A stretch of DNA of 64,000 nucleotides, taken from contig JAHEWK010000010.1 in the NCBI GenBank assembly GCA_020740775.1, positions 2,418,001-2,482,000 of the forward strand. The letters run 5' to 3'. This document shows, one piece after another, positions 22,584 through 34,224 of the stretch. The stretch comes from Ilyonectria destructans (Eukaryota > Ascomycota > Sordariomycetes > Hypocreales > Nectriaceae). Position numbers and translations under genes: made by a program. Below the pieces are notes generated by a model that saw only the letters and a program-made list of their open reading frames with translations, did not search any database and had not been told where the DNA came from. The first letter of the stretch is position 1; each line of letters begins with the position of its first letter.

Positions 22584-24649
22584 TGTATCGAACTGATGAG
22601 GTGGGGATATCAGTATTGCACCAGAGTTTGCTCGGAGGTTGTTGAATAGACTAGACGTTCTAGAGGCAGAGGTGGAGATGGAGAACTGGGCTGGGAGCAG
22701 ATCGGCGATGTAGAGAGGGTGTCGCAGATTTCCAATTTTCAAGGACCCACGCGTCGTAGGGCAGGAGTAGCTATATAGTTCCAGAAGTAGCCCAATCTGC
22801 CACGCCTAATCATGGCTAAACGGTATGAGATGGGCCCCCCTGACTCAAAGTAGTAAGTGCCCTGAATGTCGCCAGCCTGTGTGGAAGTTCTCGTATGTGA
22901 GACGGCATGACTCGCATCTCCTCAGACGGCTCCCCGACGAGATTTCTCCCCCTACGCACCTCAATGTTACCTGTCCTGAACGTAATATTCTCACACACAA
23001 CGACCTTGTGCGGAAGAAGACTTCTCAATTGCCTAGACACCAGTGTTGTGCAACATTGAGGGAAGACAATGGGCTAGATATAAGGCAATCCTCCTCCACC
23101 AAAAGGTCAACGGCCACCCCTGAGACCATCGGTTGCATGATTTAGTAACTAACGAAGTCAAATGTGTGGAAATGAACGGGCGCCAGCATGACAAGAGCAG
23201 CCAAATTCCCTAAATCCGGAGCCAATTCCGGCGGCCCATTCCGGATCCATTCCGGAGCAACGCCAAAACGCGGGGCCCCGGATTGTCGCGATAGTTAACT
23301 GGCGTGTCTGTCACCAAGCCTAACGGGTCCTGTTGCGACAGGTGCAAAAGGGAACGCTCCACAATGCGAAGCTAATAATGTACATTATGTACCGCAACAA
23401 GTCTTTGTCTATCGAGTTTATGGCTTTGTAGCATCAACGCTAGCCAATGAATTGTCAAGGGAACATTCTGACATGGAATGCAAATCGCGCATTGCGATTA
23501 TCGCCAAAAGTCTACACTTAGGGTGAGTCGTGTAGCTGATACTGGCTTTCGGCTGCATAGATGCTGTGGCTGGGTGTGTCATCACGATGAGCCATACCTT
23601 ATCTATCCTCATCTTTTCATTTTTCAGAGCGTTACTGAGCATAACCAGGACTACACTGCACTGATGCATTCAAGGCCAGGCTGCAATTGACGTAGCAATT
23701 GAGATGCTATGACCCTACATGTGAAAGACGACCTGCACACCTGAGCTAAGACATTTAAAAGTATGCTACTCCTTATGCTTCATACGGTGTCATCTATTTG
23801 TAAAATATAGCACAAACTTCGTTGGCCTTGCTAGACCTGCACCGACCGGACCCATCTTCCTTTAAACCATGCGCTACGCCAAAATTCGCGTTTTCCCTGG
23901 AAGCACCGAGTGTCACGGACTGAGGAAGAGAACACGTGTACTGGGTTGCGTGCGCCTCTCCGAAGATGCCATGTGAAGCTCCTGCGCAGGCAGGCCCGAA
24001 CATTGTCCTTTTCTTTTCCTTGCACTCCGTCCTCTGTTGTGTCGATAAATGACTCTAGCAGTGGTATCAATCGGATACGAGACCCTCATATGCGCTACGC
24101 CAAAATTGGCTGATTCTTCCCCTTAGATTGACAGGGCGCCCAAATTGATATTTTCGCAGGGCCTGAACATTTCGTCCAAGAATCAACAGGCGCCAGATCA
24201 AGATCAAGGCGCCCCTATGAAGTTACAAGCTACTCTTAGCCCACTAGACCCGACAAGCTGTTGACCTCCCATGACAGGCAATCCATCTGATTGGCTTCCC
24301 CACACTTACAAAGCCTTTGCACTGCCCAGGGATGGAACCCCAGGTTGTTGAGCTTGGTCCCCTGCATGCGATGGTCTCTGAAACTAGGACAGAAATAAAG
24401 ATCATCTACATTATGGTCTGCCTGGGGCCTCCCGGCTTTTCAGTTAATTACACTTCAACTCCACCCACACCCTGGTTTATTGTTAGAAGGAACCATATCT
24501 TCTCCGTTTACAATAGCTTTAAGCTGATATGAGTGCCTCTTTTCTAGATCCCATTGGCAAGTTCCATAATGTATCATAGCTAACATCTCCACTATTAACA
24601 TTAATGCCTACCGACCTCTAGGATAGGCCGAGAATCTAACCATCTCAAG
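22584..24649. other. Intergenic, 2 kb; short direct repeats
   Basis: No gene found. ATTCCGG occurs three times within 31 bp (23225-23231, 23238-23244, 23249-23255). An 18-bp sequence, ATGCGCTACGCCAAAATT, occurs at 23869-23886 and again at 24090-24107. Confidence 0.5.
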
Positions 24650-25205
24650 ATGTCCGCCGCCGACCTAGTCACTTCAGGCGTGGATGCTGTGGGCGCGTCA
24701 GGTGGGGTTCGGCCCAACAGCAACAACAAAAACACCCGGCCCAGCACCCGCAAATCCGCGAGCAAGGTTACCGTATAATCCAGCCGGCTGCTCTACAGCC
24801 AAGAGACCGCTACTAATACACCTGTTTGAACAGAAGAAGAGGACGCAGGAGAAGGCTCCTCCTATCGGCACAGCACGTGACTTCCCATGCCGTCCTTGTG
24901 TTACTCGCGCCACAAAGAACCCCGGGCATGAATGTGCCTCTCAAAACAGTAAGTAGCCATTGTTCCTTATAAAATTGTCGGGCTAACGCTAGGACGTATA
25001 TACTGGTGCTGCTTGCTGGGACTGCGCAAAGAATGGTCACACTTGTAGGCCCGTGAGTGAAGTTACCCTAGAGGAGTGAAAGGTTGCTACTAGAGGAAAC
25101 AGATGGCTTTCAATGCCCCAATGATACATTGCAGCCTCAACGGATTTACCGGACTTCGGGCTCGGGAGATTCGGCGCGCGCTGATACAACGCTAACAGTC
25201 GACTA
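24650..25205 (+). CDS. Doubtful small Cys-rich gene with C-x2-C-xn-H-x-C modules
   Basis: Exon 1 (24650-24766) opens with ATG (MSAADLVTSGVDAVGASGG) and joins cleanly over a 67-bp intron with a CTAAT branch site to exon 2 (24834-24948). Exon 2 contains FPCRPCVTRATKNPGHEC. After a GTAAGT donor, sequence after an acceptor at 24992 encodes ACWDCAKNGHTC, a similar C-x2-C-xn-H-x-C module. A further stretch near 25102-25205 encodes GFQCPNDTLQPQRIY and ends in TAG. The last two joins are each off by one base with the only good splice sites, so the gene is either misassembled here or frameshifted. No family is recognised. Confidence 0.3.
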
Positions 25206-25573
25206 GCAAAAGATGGCCCGAACGTCCTAAGGATCCCAAAGCCGATTGGCTGACAGGATCGGTCCGAATTCGAATCTCATATTGGAAATGGTTGAATATG
25301 GACTGACCTACCGAGGGTGAAAGGGTAACGTCGACTCCGAGGTTATTGATGAACTTGATACGCGGTGGTTATGTGCATGAGACACAAGACACCGGGTTGA
25401 GGGCGTGTCACGGTCTCTAGTTGTTTAGAATCCACCTTGGACGATATAAGAGAGCTAAAGTCGCCTTTGATGGGTCACGGATTCAAACACCATCTAGACA
25501 CTCAAGGACTAGAATTGTTCTCACGCCCATTCGACAAAACACACATTCAAGCCCTAATCTATTCTCAATCGAA
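25206..25573. promoter_or_regulatory. Upstream region of the alpha/beta hydrolase
   Basis: No gene. A weak TATA-like GATATAAG at about 25443-25450 lies about 125 bp before the ATG at 25574. The in-frame sequence upstream of that ATG is probably leader rather than protein. Confidence 0.3.
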
Positions 25574-26494
25574 ATGGAGACCAAAGTTGAATTCATGAGC
25601 GACGGTGTAAAGCTGGTGGGCATGCTGTTTCAGCCCACTGGCGCCACTGGGAAGTTACCAATTGTTGTTGCAGCTGGTGGTTGGTGTTACACCAAGGAGA
25701 TTGTCTTGCCCCACATTGCACGTTTTGTCAATGAAAAGGGCGTTCAGTTTCTGGCTTTTGATTATGCTGGCTTTGGTGAGAGTGAAGGTGCTCGTCGTCA
25801 GCACTTGGATCCCTGGCAGCAAATTTCCGATTATCAGAATGCTCTGACATATGCTGAGAGTCGAGATGACGTGGACCCTCAACGCATGGGTGCTTTCGGA
25901 ATTTCGTACAGTGGTGGCCACGTCTTGATTCTAGCGGCAATCGATTCTCGAGTTAAAGCTGTGGTCAGTGTGGTTCCGGTGGTTGATGGTTACGCCAACA
26001 TGCGCCGTGTTCATGGCGAGAGACGATTTGCGGATTATCAGAAAGCAATCTTAGAAGATCGCAGAGAAAGGGGCCGAGGAGTAACCGGGACCAAAATTGC
26101 CTTCGCCACGACTACGCCAGAGACAGAACTATCGGTCTGGCCATTCGCCCGCGTTAACCAAGTCTTCTTGGAGCTACAGAAAACGGAGGCTCCTTTGCAC
26201 CAACATTGGAGTACAATGGAATCAGCAGAACTGCTGTTGAACTACTCTGTTCATCCGTTCCTCAATCGCATCCTGGACAAGAAAGTCATGATGGTGGTTG
26301 CAGAGGGTGACAATATCACTGCATGGGACTTGGAGATTGAGACGTTTAATAAGGTTCCATCTCCCCATAAACGCCTCGAAATCCTACCCTCGGTTAGCCA
26401 CATGAGTCTATACTCAGAAAAGGCCGACACGAACATCGCCGGTCGACAAGCTCGTGATTGGTTTGCCATCGCATTTGGGTCAAGCTCAATTTAA
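25574..26494 (+). CDS. Alpha/beta hydrolase
   Basis: Single exon, 306 residues. I start at the ATG at 25574 (METKVEFMSDGVKLVG), which matches the beginning of the hydrolase fold; about 50 in-frame residues before it have no homology signal. The fold is clear: strand VVAAGGW with the oxyanion region, LAFDYAGFGES, and the nucleophile elbow GISYSGG with Ser111 in a GxSYxG context as in CocE and X-Pro peptidases. Later come the acidic VAEGDN region and SHMSLYS with the likely catalytic His. The enzyme probably hydrolyses an ester or similar bond and has no signal peptide, so it is likely cytosolic. It is isolated on its strand, 2 kb from the regulator/hydrolase block at 28.5-39 kb, and could belong to it. 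Substrate unknown. Confidence 0.9.
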   Translation: METKVEFMSDGVKLVGMLFQPTGATGKLPIVVAAGGWCYTKEIVLPHIARFVNEKGVQFLAFDYAGFGESEGARRQHLDPWQQISDYQNALTYAESRDDVDPQRMGAFGISYSGGHVLILAAIDSRVKAVVSVVPVVDGYANMRRVHGERRFADYQKAILEDRRERGRGVTGTKIAFATTTPETELSVWPFARVNQVFLELQKTEAPLHQHWSTMESAELLLNYSVHPFLNRILDKKVMMVVAEGDNITAWDLEIETFNKVPSPHKRLEILPSVSHMSLYSEKADTNIAGRQARDWFAIAFGSSSI

Positions 26495-26852
26495 GGTGCA
26501 AGGACATGAAAGCGAATCAAGATGGAAAAGGGGCGAGGTGGAAGGAGACAGGTATAGACAATAGCCAAGCCTACAAATACTACCAAATTGTCTAAATTCT
26601 TTGCTCCCAGTTGTTGAAATTGCGAGATGAAGCGATTACCTGGACACAAGTACCCAGTCAGAACTTCTCAACAGTTTAAACTTAATAAATGAGATGAATA
26701 GAGAGTGACCCTTCAATTTAAATACAATAAGCCTCTGCTCCTTAATCTGTCGCTGGTGTTTTAGCTCAATGTTTTACATGGAATATAGCAGTGACTATTT
26801 ACATCATTGGGTGACCTTCATCTCGTTTTTGTAGTTGCTACAGCCCTATTCG

Positions 26853-27404
26853 TTAAAGTACTGAGCCCAGGTAAAAATAGGAGTCAAAGCAAAGGAAAAT
26901 CCAGTCCTCATATTCTTGATGTTGCCTTTCCGCTGATAATTGAAAATTATAGTCAGTAAACTGGCCTGTGCCAATCTCCCCACTCAATGGAGAATAGTCG
27001 AATGTTTCTTCAGTTATGCTAGCTTCAGCCTTGCCTCTGTTTAGGCACTCGAGTATACACTGCTTTTCGTTGTTTGTAACGGCAATATTGTCCAACAACA
27101 TCTCAGCCTTTTTCTCTAGTGGCAAGGTATCGAGATGACTAGAGACTGGCAATTCAGCTTTATGACCTTGGAAGCCATGGGAAGCAAAGACCTTTGAGGA
27201 TGATTGGTAGCCAACTGGTGATCGCAAGCGAGATGCAAGATTAGAAGCATATCTCACATTCTGTTGGTCTTTGAGGGTGCGAACTCCAGGTTGTTTGTCT
27301 CGAATGTTCTTAGGGATTGCATCCAGCTCTTCCCGTTTTGACTTAGGTAAGTCAAGAGGTTTGTTGACGTCGGCCGAATGATATTGCGATTTAAAAAAAG
27401 CCAA
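26853..27404 (-). other. Hypothetical open frame, probably a gene fragment
   Basis: A frame of about 183 codons without an ATG at its left end. It has protein-like composition (VNKPLDLPKSKREELDAIP, ASRLRSPVGYQSS, LPLEKKAEMLLDNIAVTNNE) and sits in otherwise AT-rich, gene-poor DNA. The DLPKS..EEL stretch loosely recalls segments in fungal FluG/DUF3435-type proteins, but the match is too weak to call and no recombinase residues are visible. Most likely a remnant. Confidence 0.3.
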
Positions 27405-28515
27405 TATTCCAAATATCTGTATGCATAATAGCTATCTCCCTTAGTTTCATGATAGGGATGCATCAATAATTGGACAAATTATAATAACGTAGAGCATGAG
27501 AATTATTGCGTATTGTCATTGCTGATTCATCTGCTGTTTATGCTTCCTAGAGTGGGCATAGAAAATACCATGCCCCATCCAACAACCTATATTTTCTTCG
27601 TCATTCCACTTCCACATCTCAACTACATTCGGCCGAATGCTGCTTGCCAGCTTGGTTAGGTCCGGAGTCGGACTTGCAGCCCCCACCCCGAAAATCCGCA
27701 CACCCCCCCGAACATTCACACAGTACATTTGGGTTGCAATTTTCCACCTTCGCCGAAAATGGCCACAGGCGCCCATTTTTGGCACCTCCTACTATCATCC
27801 TCGTGATTTCGAGTAGTAGTAGTAGCATATTTAACGTCAAAGGGGGCGCGCTGAAGAGCTTATAGAGGATGAATTACTATAGCTTTATTAGAAGGTGCAG
27901 ACAGTATAAGCTGAAATGAATAAAGCATTGACTTATTTAAGCCGTCTACATCATGAGAAGAGAGTTCTTAAGATAAAAGGGGTGGATATAGTTTTACAGA
28001 GGCTGTATCCTCTTAATGAGCTGAAAGATGAGTCGGAATCACCAGGTTGGTGATTGAGAATTTCCAGTGCTCGTCACCGGTATTTCGAACAGGTAGTTTT
28101 GTTTACTTCTGCAGTATTCTATGAGAGTGTAAGCCTTAGATATCGCCTTTGCACCCTAGCCAGCTTCCCTTTTAAGTCCACGTGGCCGCTAAGGAGCGCA
28201 CATCTCAGTCAATCTATTGATTACGCTTGCGGTATAGGCATAGTGCTAAATGCACTCACAATGGGTACCGATCATGTGGAGTCTATCTTATGGCTAAACC
28301 ATCTGCGCTTGGAAATGTTATATAAAGTTGGATGCAATCCAAGTCGCTCGAGATAGTTGCTTGGTTGGTTATCGGGCACGGGATCAGGAATGATGAAGCT
28401 ACATGCAATCCACGTGTCTAAGTGCTAACGTTTGCAACCTTTTAATGGTTTACGCCGGATAGCTGGGATGTGAAGAGGGAAAAGGTTCGTGGTTACTATT
28501 TCACCACTTCCAATT
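27405..28515. other. Intergenic, AT-rich; one palindrome
   Basis: No gene seen. It contains the perfect palindrome ATTCGGCCGAAT at 27627-27638, extending to 14 bp with its flanks. Confidence 0.4.
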
Positions 28516-31191
28516 CTAAGAGAAAAAGGAAAAACCAGCCCCGAACTCATTCGCCTGGACTAACCCCATATCAGGAATTATTGTATTCCACCAGTCGCAC
28601 TCCGATGACCCATAAAGAGACTCAGACTCCATCGATATAGCCTCAGTTGGGTCGTGAGGGCTTTGGTTCTGGACCATCAATGGAGCAGAACTGTCCACAG
28701 GAGGCTGGATTTCTGGCATGTCCTGATTCAAAGGCCAGTGTATCACTGCGGAACCGGAGACGCTTTGAACTTCTTGATGGTTGAAAGATCCCGACGTGGT
28801 GTTCTGAGAGTTTGAAGGAGATATTAGGCCAACTTCGACGTTGTTGGCAGTATCGACCGCTTGTTCCTCGTTGTCCATCCGGTTCGAATTGACAGGAGTT
28901 TGCGTTTTAAGTTCCGGCTCGATGGAGGATGTGACCGCTTTAAGAGCCTCTCGCAACTTTTCGAACTATAAGCAATTAGTATAAGACTTCTGCTTGATTT
29001 GAACCGAAAAACACTCACTGCACTGTGTAAGACATTCCAATGCGAGCAAAGAACGCCAAGGAGACGAACTATATCCTTGACGTGAGATATGCGGCCATTC
29101 TGGACATGGACCTCGCAACTTATTTGCGGCCCGGTTGTCGGATTATTTCGGGTCGACATTTCAAATGACAGCAATACAACGCCAGTCATAAAGGCACCAT
29201 ATGCTAAATGTGGGGAGATGGATGTGACGTCGTAATCACCATTGTAGTAGGGCCGTAATAAGGCCACAAACAAATCCGCATAGCGCAAGACTGATTTCGC
29301 ACTCTTCTGCACCAGCCCAACGTCCATTGATGGGTCCTTTGGTGAGCCAGAAAATAGTGGCACCAGGGTTGAATGCAGAGTCATCTTGCACATGTGGTGT
29401 AGACCATCAAACAACAAAAGCTGATCCACGGATTCAGAGACATTGGGACTTTTCCAGGCCACAGGATTTGATTGTGGTCTTTCATCCCACAGTGACTCTA
29501 GGCGTTCTGATAAATCCGACAGCGTTTCAAATCTTTGGTTAGGTAAGAGAGTCGAGGATTCGGAACCAAATAGCTGAACCTTTGCCCTGAGCTATATGTT
29601 AGATTGTGATTTACTGGCCTCGATACCACTCACCATATACCGACGACCCTCATTACCATGGCAACCACAGGTTGACTGCTAGTTGCTTCACAGTCATTGA
29701 GGCATATGCGTTGCCAATCCGCATTCATGTGTTGTCCCACTGTGACCTGCCAGCCATTTGGTGAGTTTCGAATACGGCCGGGCAATGGCACATTGGCCAC
29801 CTCAGACCATGCTGAGCGAAGGTGGGCTTGTGGTTGCGCAGCAATACACATGGATGCCCAAGTAGCCCACTGGCATCGTCGTTTCAACTCGGATTCAATC
29901 TCGGATTGGGATTCTCCATTCTTCTTCACACCCGATTGGCCGTATTGCAAAAGAAAACAACTACGGTGAGCTAGGACTAAACAAAGGTTAGCGCAAATCA
30001 TTGTGATGATCGGGGGAATGAGTGTGTGCCTAAACATATATCGCCATTTCTAGATTTCCCAACACCAAACCAATATAGTACCAAGCACTCCAGAGTCTGT
30101 ATCATAGTCAACGAAAGCTCCCGGACCGTCAGCAACATGGTTTCTTTCATGGAGGCTTCCGCCCAGGGTAGGCTACGGTTGTGAAAGACACTCAGAGCCT
30201 CAAGTTCTGAAAACTCAGTTGATCTCAACCGAGTTCGACTTTTACTCGGTGCGAGAAATCTACAGGAAATTAGTTCAAATTCTATACTGGTTTGTGATTT
30301 TTAAGACTTACAATGATGCCAAAGCAAAAATTGCCTTTAAAAGGTAGTCTGGTAGTTTGTCCTCGATATACTCCTGAAACAGAAGGGGTTTGTGGAACAG
30401 CAGGTGGGCATTGTACACCCGAGAAAAATATATCTCAAGTAGTAATAGACCCGCAACTCGCGGCGGTAATGCTGACGATCCTGCATCTTGATTTACACCC
30501 ACTGGGGTTGAGGTTTGATGGTCGTTGCGTAGATGAACAGAATAGGGCTATAAGCATAACGGTTAGATGAACTTGGCGGAGACCAAGAGATGAATGGATA
30601 AAAAACTGCGAATAATTAACTCACAGTTGATGAAATATCTGCTAGGCTTTCAGTCATGATATGATGTTGTGGTGGATCAGCGGATGAGCGATGCTCTACG
30701 TCATCGATGCTCATCGCTGAAGAGTCGAACGAAATTGGGGTGCTTCTAGATGACGGCTGAATGCCTTCAAGAGAAAAGTTTCTGTCCTTATGTTGTGCTG
30801 CAGAAACGCTCTGACTGGTCTTGCTAGCCGCAAGTTTTCTACTCGTACGAAGGTGGGCCGGACGTGCCGGCTGCGTCGGATTATGTTCAATTCTTGAGCG
30901 TTTGCGGTCAGTCGGGGGGGGATAGAAACAGTCAGCGTGCAGTCTTCTGCATCGGACACAAATAGGTCGTCCCCGACTGCATTTTAGCTGGGGATTGGGC
31001 AGGAGTTAGCACTCTTCACTGATGAAAGGAGGAGAAATTACCTTATGGTCGCGACATCTTTGACAGGCTGTGATTGACCTGCTAGGATCGTCATTGCTGG
31101 GAGGTGGTCTTCTAGGCGCAACAGATCCTGTATCATCCAGTTGGTCATTCGGGCTAAGGCCTTTGCTTAATAGCGGTCTTGGTCTTGCCAT
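28516..31191 (-). CDS. Zn(II)2Cys6 transcription factor with fungal_trans domain
   Basis: Seven exons: 31191-31042, 30987-30625, 30547-30312, 30259-30036, 29976-29634, 29586-29019 and 28965-28516; 777 residues. The zinc cluster is split by intron 1: ACQRCRDHK | LKCSRGRPICVRCRRLHADC (C2C6C6C2C6C), followed by a basic RKRSR. The middle-homology region shows the usual landmarks: LLLLEIYFSRVYNAHLLFHK, LLKAIFALASL, LAHRSCFLLQYG, ELKRRCQWATWASMCI, NVPLPGR. The C-terminus is acidic and Ser/Pro-rich, as in activation domains. The weakest boundary is the GTTTAG donor at 30035. It is the nearest regulator to the PhlG-like, CocE-like and MFS genes on its 5' side and is the natural candidate to control them. 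Confidence 0.92.
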
Positions 31192-32924
31192 CTTATCAAC
31201 CGATATGCTGCAATCTCAACGGGTAGGATGTCGCGGAGGTTTTCCATGGCGGGCAAGTTGAACCCACCCTCGGCTTAAGTCTGGAAAGATGACTAAGCAT
31301 TTAAGCCTATTCATGTGACATTTTTGGCACTGGCCCCCTAGTACCAGAAAAACCGAGAAAAGGGACTGAGAGTACGGAGTACAGCACCCACTGTGGTGTA
31401 TCTAGCACCAAAAAAGTGGCTGGACGACGAAGTCGGATTTTCACAAAGTAAAGGCGGAGTATTTGTCCGAGCCTTACCAACCTCTGACTATATCACCTGA
31501 TGAAGCTATTCTAAAGCTATTCTAACGCATCTTTTTGCAATTTCCCTGCTATTTCCGGTGGGCGCTGCGGTATCGGGCGAAAAAGGGGGTTGAGCCACAA
31601 GTTGACACCACGCCGGATGTTGTACACTCACTCCCCAGAAAAAGGGTGAGGAGACAGCCGAGGCGTGGTTACACATGGGAGAGGATTTACAGCTTGAACC
31701 TTTTCCAATCGGAGGAATAGTCTTTCCAGCACCCCCGTCAAATTCCGACGATGTCGTTATTGGCCATAAGAATACTTACCCGATTCGGGACTCCGAACTT
31801 GGTCAACTGATTCGGCCGAATCATCCGGCTTGCCAATTGGCTAGTCGATCGTGGATCGTCGGGCCCTCGGTCCGATTGCTGTACGATTTCCCGCTGTCAG
31901 AGACGTGACCGCGGCGGATCGGTCTAACGACCTGAATTGATGTTCGTTACGGCAAAGGGAAAATCGCGATATTAAAGGGGCCAATAGGCGATTGAAATTG
32001 ATGATAGAAACAGCGGTATTTCGGCTGTTATGACTGCTGCATATGATCACTTCGTCGGCGAGGGATTTCCTCGTTACTTAAAGCGCTAGCCATCAGCCGC
32101 CGGCCCCTACTACCACTATAGTTATAGTGAGTCTAGAGGATGATAGCTGGCAACCTGTCATCACATAATGTACCATCAGGTTTCTGGCACTGGTTAAGGG
32201 ATGTGGCATCCTTAGCGCGAGCGAAACCTTTTGAAATGGTCCTCCGTACATCCTGATGGATCCGATACGGTCAACTTGACCAAGGTAATAGTAGTCAATG
32301 CAGTGGAGCCCAAAGATGATGATATTGATGATGTCTGATCTCCGTGCTTCTGTCACGAGCCTAGATTGTCTGAAGTGTCTGATTGGGTAGATGCCTGTTC
32401 TTGATTGCGTCCGATCCCAGCTCTGAGTTCCTATACCTTCTTTATACTGAAGTAGCTAGAAGGATACTGCCATAACAATTACACGCCCAGTTATCGAAAA
32501 TACACACCGTGACAATCACAGAAATCTGCAACGAAAAGATGTTGGATTGACCCCCGGTCCAGGTAGCGGAATAAGGGCCAGGTAGGCACAATCCTTTGAT
32601 ACATCAATATCCTGATCTTAGTCATAGGGTGTGAGATTGACTCAAAACCACCTCACAGAAAAAGAGGGGGCAAGAAAAAACCTAGATCACCATCATCTTT
32701 GGTCTCAACATCGTATTGAACACTATTGACCTGACTGAATTGACCGTATCGGATCCAACAAAAGGGCAAATTCTTGTGATAATATGCATTTAAACTTGTT
32801 CTATTGAAAATGCAACATAGACACACTGAAGCACTGCTGCCAAGTATTTGTCAGTATACTTCGTTCACAAGTCGTGCAAAGCCTGGACTGTCTCTTACCT
32901 CTTGACGTAATGATCTTTGTGATT
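31192..32924. other. Intergenic, 1.7 kb; palindrome and a dispersed repeat copy
   Basis: No gene. ATTCGGCCGAAT recurs at 31810-31821 within a 16-bp palindrome. About 32605-32760 resembles 60307-60485 (see repeat entries). Confidence 0.5.
32605..32760. repeat. Diverged dispersed repeat, copy A
   Basis: Shares with 60307-60485 a leading block (TGATA.ATC.ATATCCTGA.C.TA, then GTGAGAT, AAAACC.CCTC, AGAAAA.AGAG), a central AGATCA and an end with TCCAACA. Similarity is about 70% in the first 75 b by eye and lower after that. It may be an old transposon fragment. Confidence 0.45.
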
Positions 32925-33629
32925 TTAATCGTTGCGTTGGAGGGTAGCCCGAGTATAATGTTCATAGAGAGGAGGAATGATGTCTTCTGAGCGACCAGTT
33001 TCCTCAATATTATGACGAATCCAGTTTTCTCCCATCGTCTTCGAATACAAAAATGGAACGCAAAGCCAGTTAAGTAGCCACCCTAAAACAGGAATGTCGA
33101 GACCGATTTCAGTTTCCGCATAAAAACAAGCCCCTGATGGGGTAGCAAAATAGCGGTGGATGAGTCGAGCGACGGTAATTCCAAACATTGTAACTGTAAA
33201 TGTGAACTCTTCGTCGTCGAGGCGATTCGTGAAGACTTTGACATTGACTTTGTCGTGGAAGTCATTGAATTGTTCTTGAATCCTGGAGTATTCACCAGCA
33301 GTGAAGCCAGAGTTGTTGACGCCTAGGGGTGTAACGGCAACGTGGTCACGATGATGCCAGAGGTGATAGAAGCTGACTTCAGGGCCATCAAACCCTTTAC
33401 CGTCCCAGGTGGTTTTTCGCCCAAGATTCTCAAACCACCATCGCATCATTTCGGGTGTACAACCGCGAATAATGTCGTGTTCAATTCGTACGTGCATCTT
33501 CCCCGCCCAAGTACGCTCAATGTTAACCCATTTGGCCGAGGAAACTGGCTTAAAGTTCAGTTTGCCAGCACGAAAGAGAGCATTCCACGCGTTGAGTCTA
33601 GCGGCTCGAAGTTCTGATGATGGAGCCAT
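32925..33629 (-). CDS. DAPG hydrolase (PhlG)-like metalloenzyme
   Basis: 234 residues from the ATG at 33629. The frame stays open upstream to 33794 but has no ATG there. Sequence features match the PhlG-type hydrolase domain: GCTPEMMRWWFENLGR, WDGKGFDGPEVSFYHLWHHRDH (residues about 75-96), FYAETEIG (about 169-176) and IRHNIEETGR (about 205-214). In bacterial PhlG, zinc is held by two His and two Glu, and the enzyme cleaves the carbon-carbon bond between an acetyl group and a phloroglucinol ring. The His-rich motif, ETE and HxxEE here are the candidate ligands. In fungi the substrate is unknown; the neighbouring CocE-like hydrolase and MFS pump suggest removal of an acylated aromatic. It lacks a signal peptide. 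Confidence 0.85.
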   Translation of the reverse strand: MAPSSELRAARLNAWNALFRAGKLNFKPVSSAKWVNIERTWAGKMHVRIEHDIIRGCTPEMMRWWFENLGRKTTWDGKGFDGPEVSFYHLWHHRDHVAVTPLGVNNSGFTAGEYSRIQEQFNDFHDKVNVKVFTNRLDDEEFTFTVTMFGITVARLIHRYFATPSGACFYAETEIGLDIPVLGWLLNWLCVPFLYSKTMGENWIRHNIEETGRSEDIIPPLYEHYTRATLQRND

Positions 33630-34224
33630 TGATTTGAGGCTTATTTGAATGGTAGCACCGGGATCGGTTCCGGATGAAATGGTTAAGTATAATCTCTGAG
33701 TTCCCAACAATGCAGTGAGGATGGTTGGAGAGTCAGATTTGAAGCTCTCTGCAACAGCTTTATACCTTACGGTTTGATCAGGGGCCTGAGGCAAACATGA
33801 ATCGCATTACTTGACGAATCAGCATGTACCTTTCTTCGGCCCGAACCGAAGTTTCGGCATCACTTGATGCTCGGGTGGCGCCAAGCACCAGAATCCCTAA
33901 ATCAACCGATGTACGTTCCAAATTCGTAGGAAACCTAGTAGCATCTCAATTCTGATTACGTCAGAGCCGAACCGGTCATTTACGCATGGCCTAGAAGTTC
34001 CATAGTTTTGTCTAGCACGCCAAAACTATATGCACAATCGAAGGGTGGCAGGTTTTATTGCTTAAAGATGAGTGAAGAGTAGAATAGTATTTAAGAAAAT
34101 AGAGAATGTAAGTAGTGGCGTAACCGATCTCATCTTACTGTATGCAGAGCGGTGAGATCCTCCTCGCCCTATAGCTCTGATCTTCCTCCCTGCCCCAAAC
34201 ACTTCCAGGCATCCAGAAAGCCTG
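33630..34224. other. Intergenic upstream of the PhlG-like gene
   Basis: Contains the in-frame leader of the PhlG-like gene and the 3' flank of the CocE-like gene; both run on the minus strand. No further gene or clear motif is seen. Confidence 0.35.

Noticed and set aside
22435..22742. Longer N-terminus for the rhodopsin-domain protein
   Set aside because: Family members begin just before the GPW and first-helix region; the extra sequence looks like leader and has no membrane or signal features.
26853..27404. Starship captain / DUF3435 tyrosine recombinase
   Set aside because: Only a vague resemblance in one segment; no catalytic Arg/His/Tyr pattern, no start codon, and no neighbouring cargo boundary.
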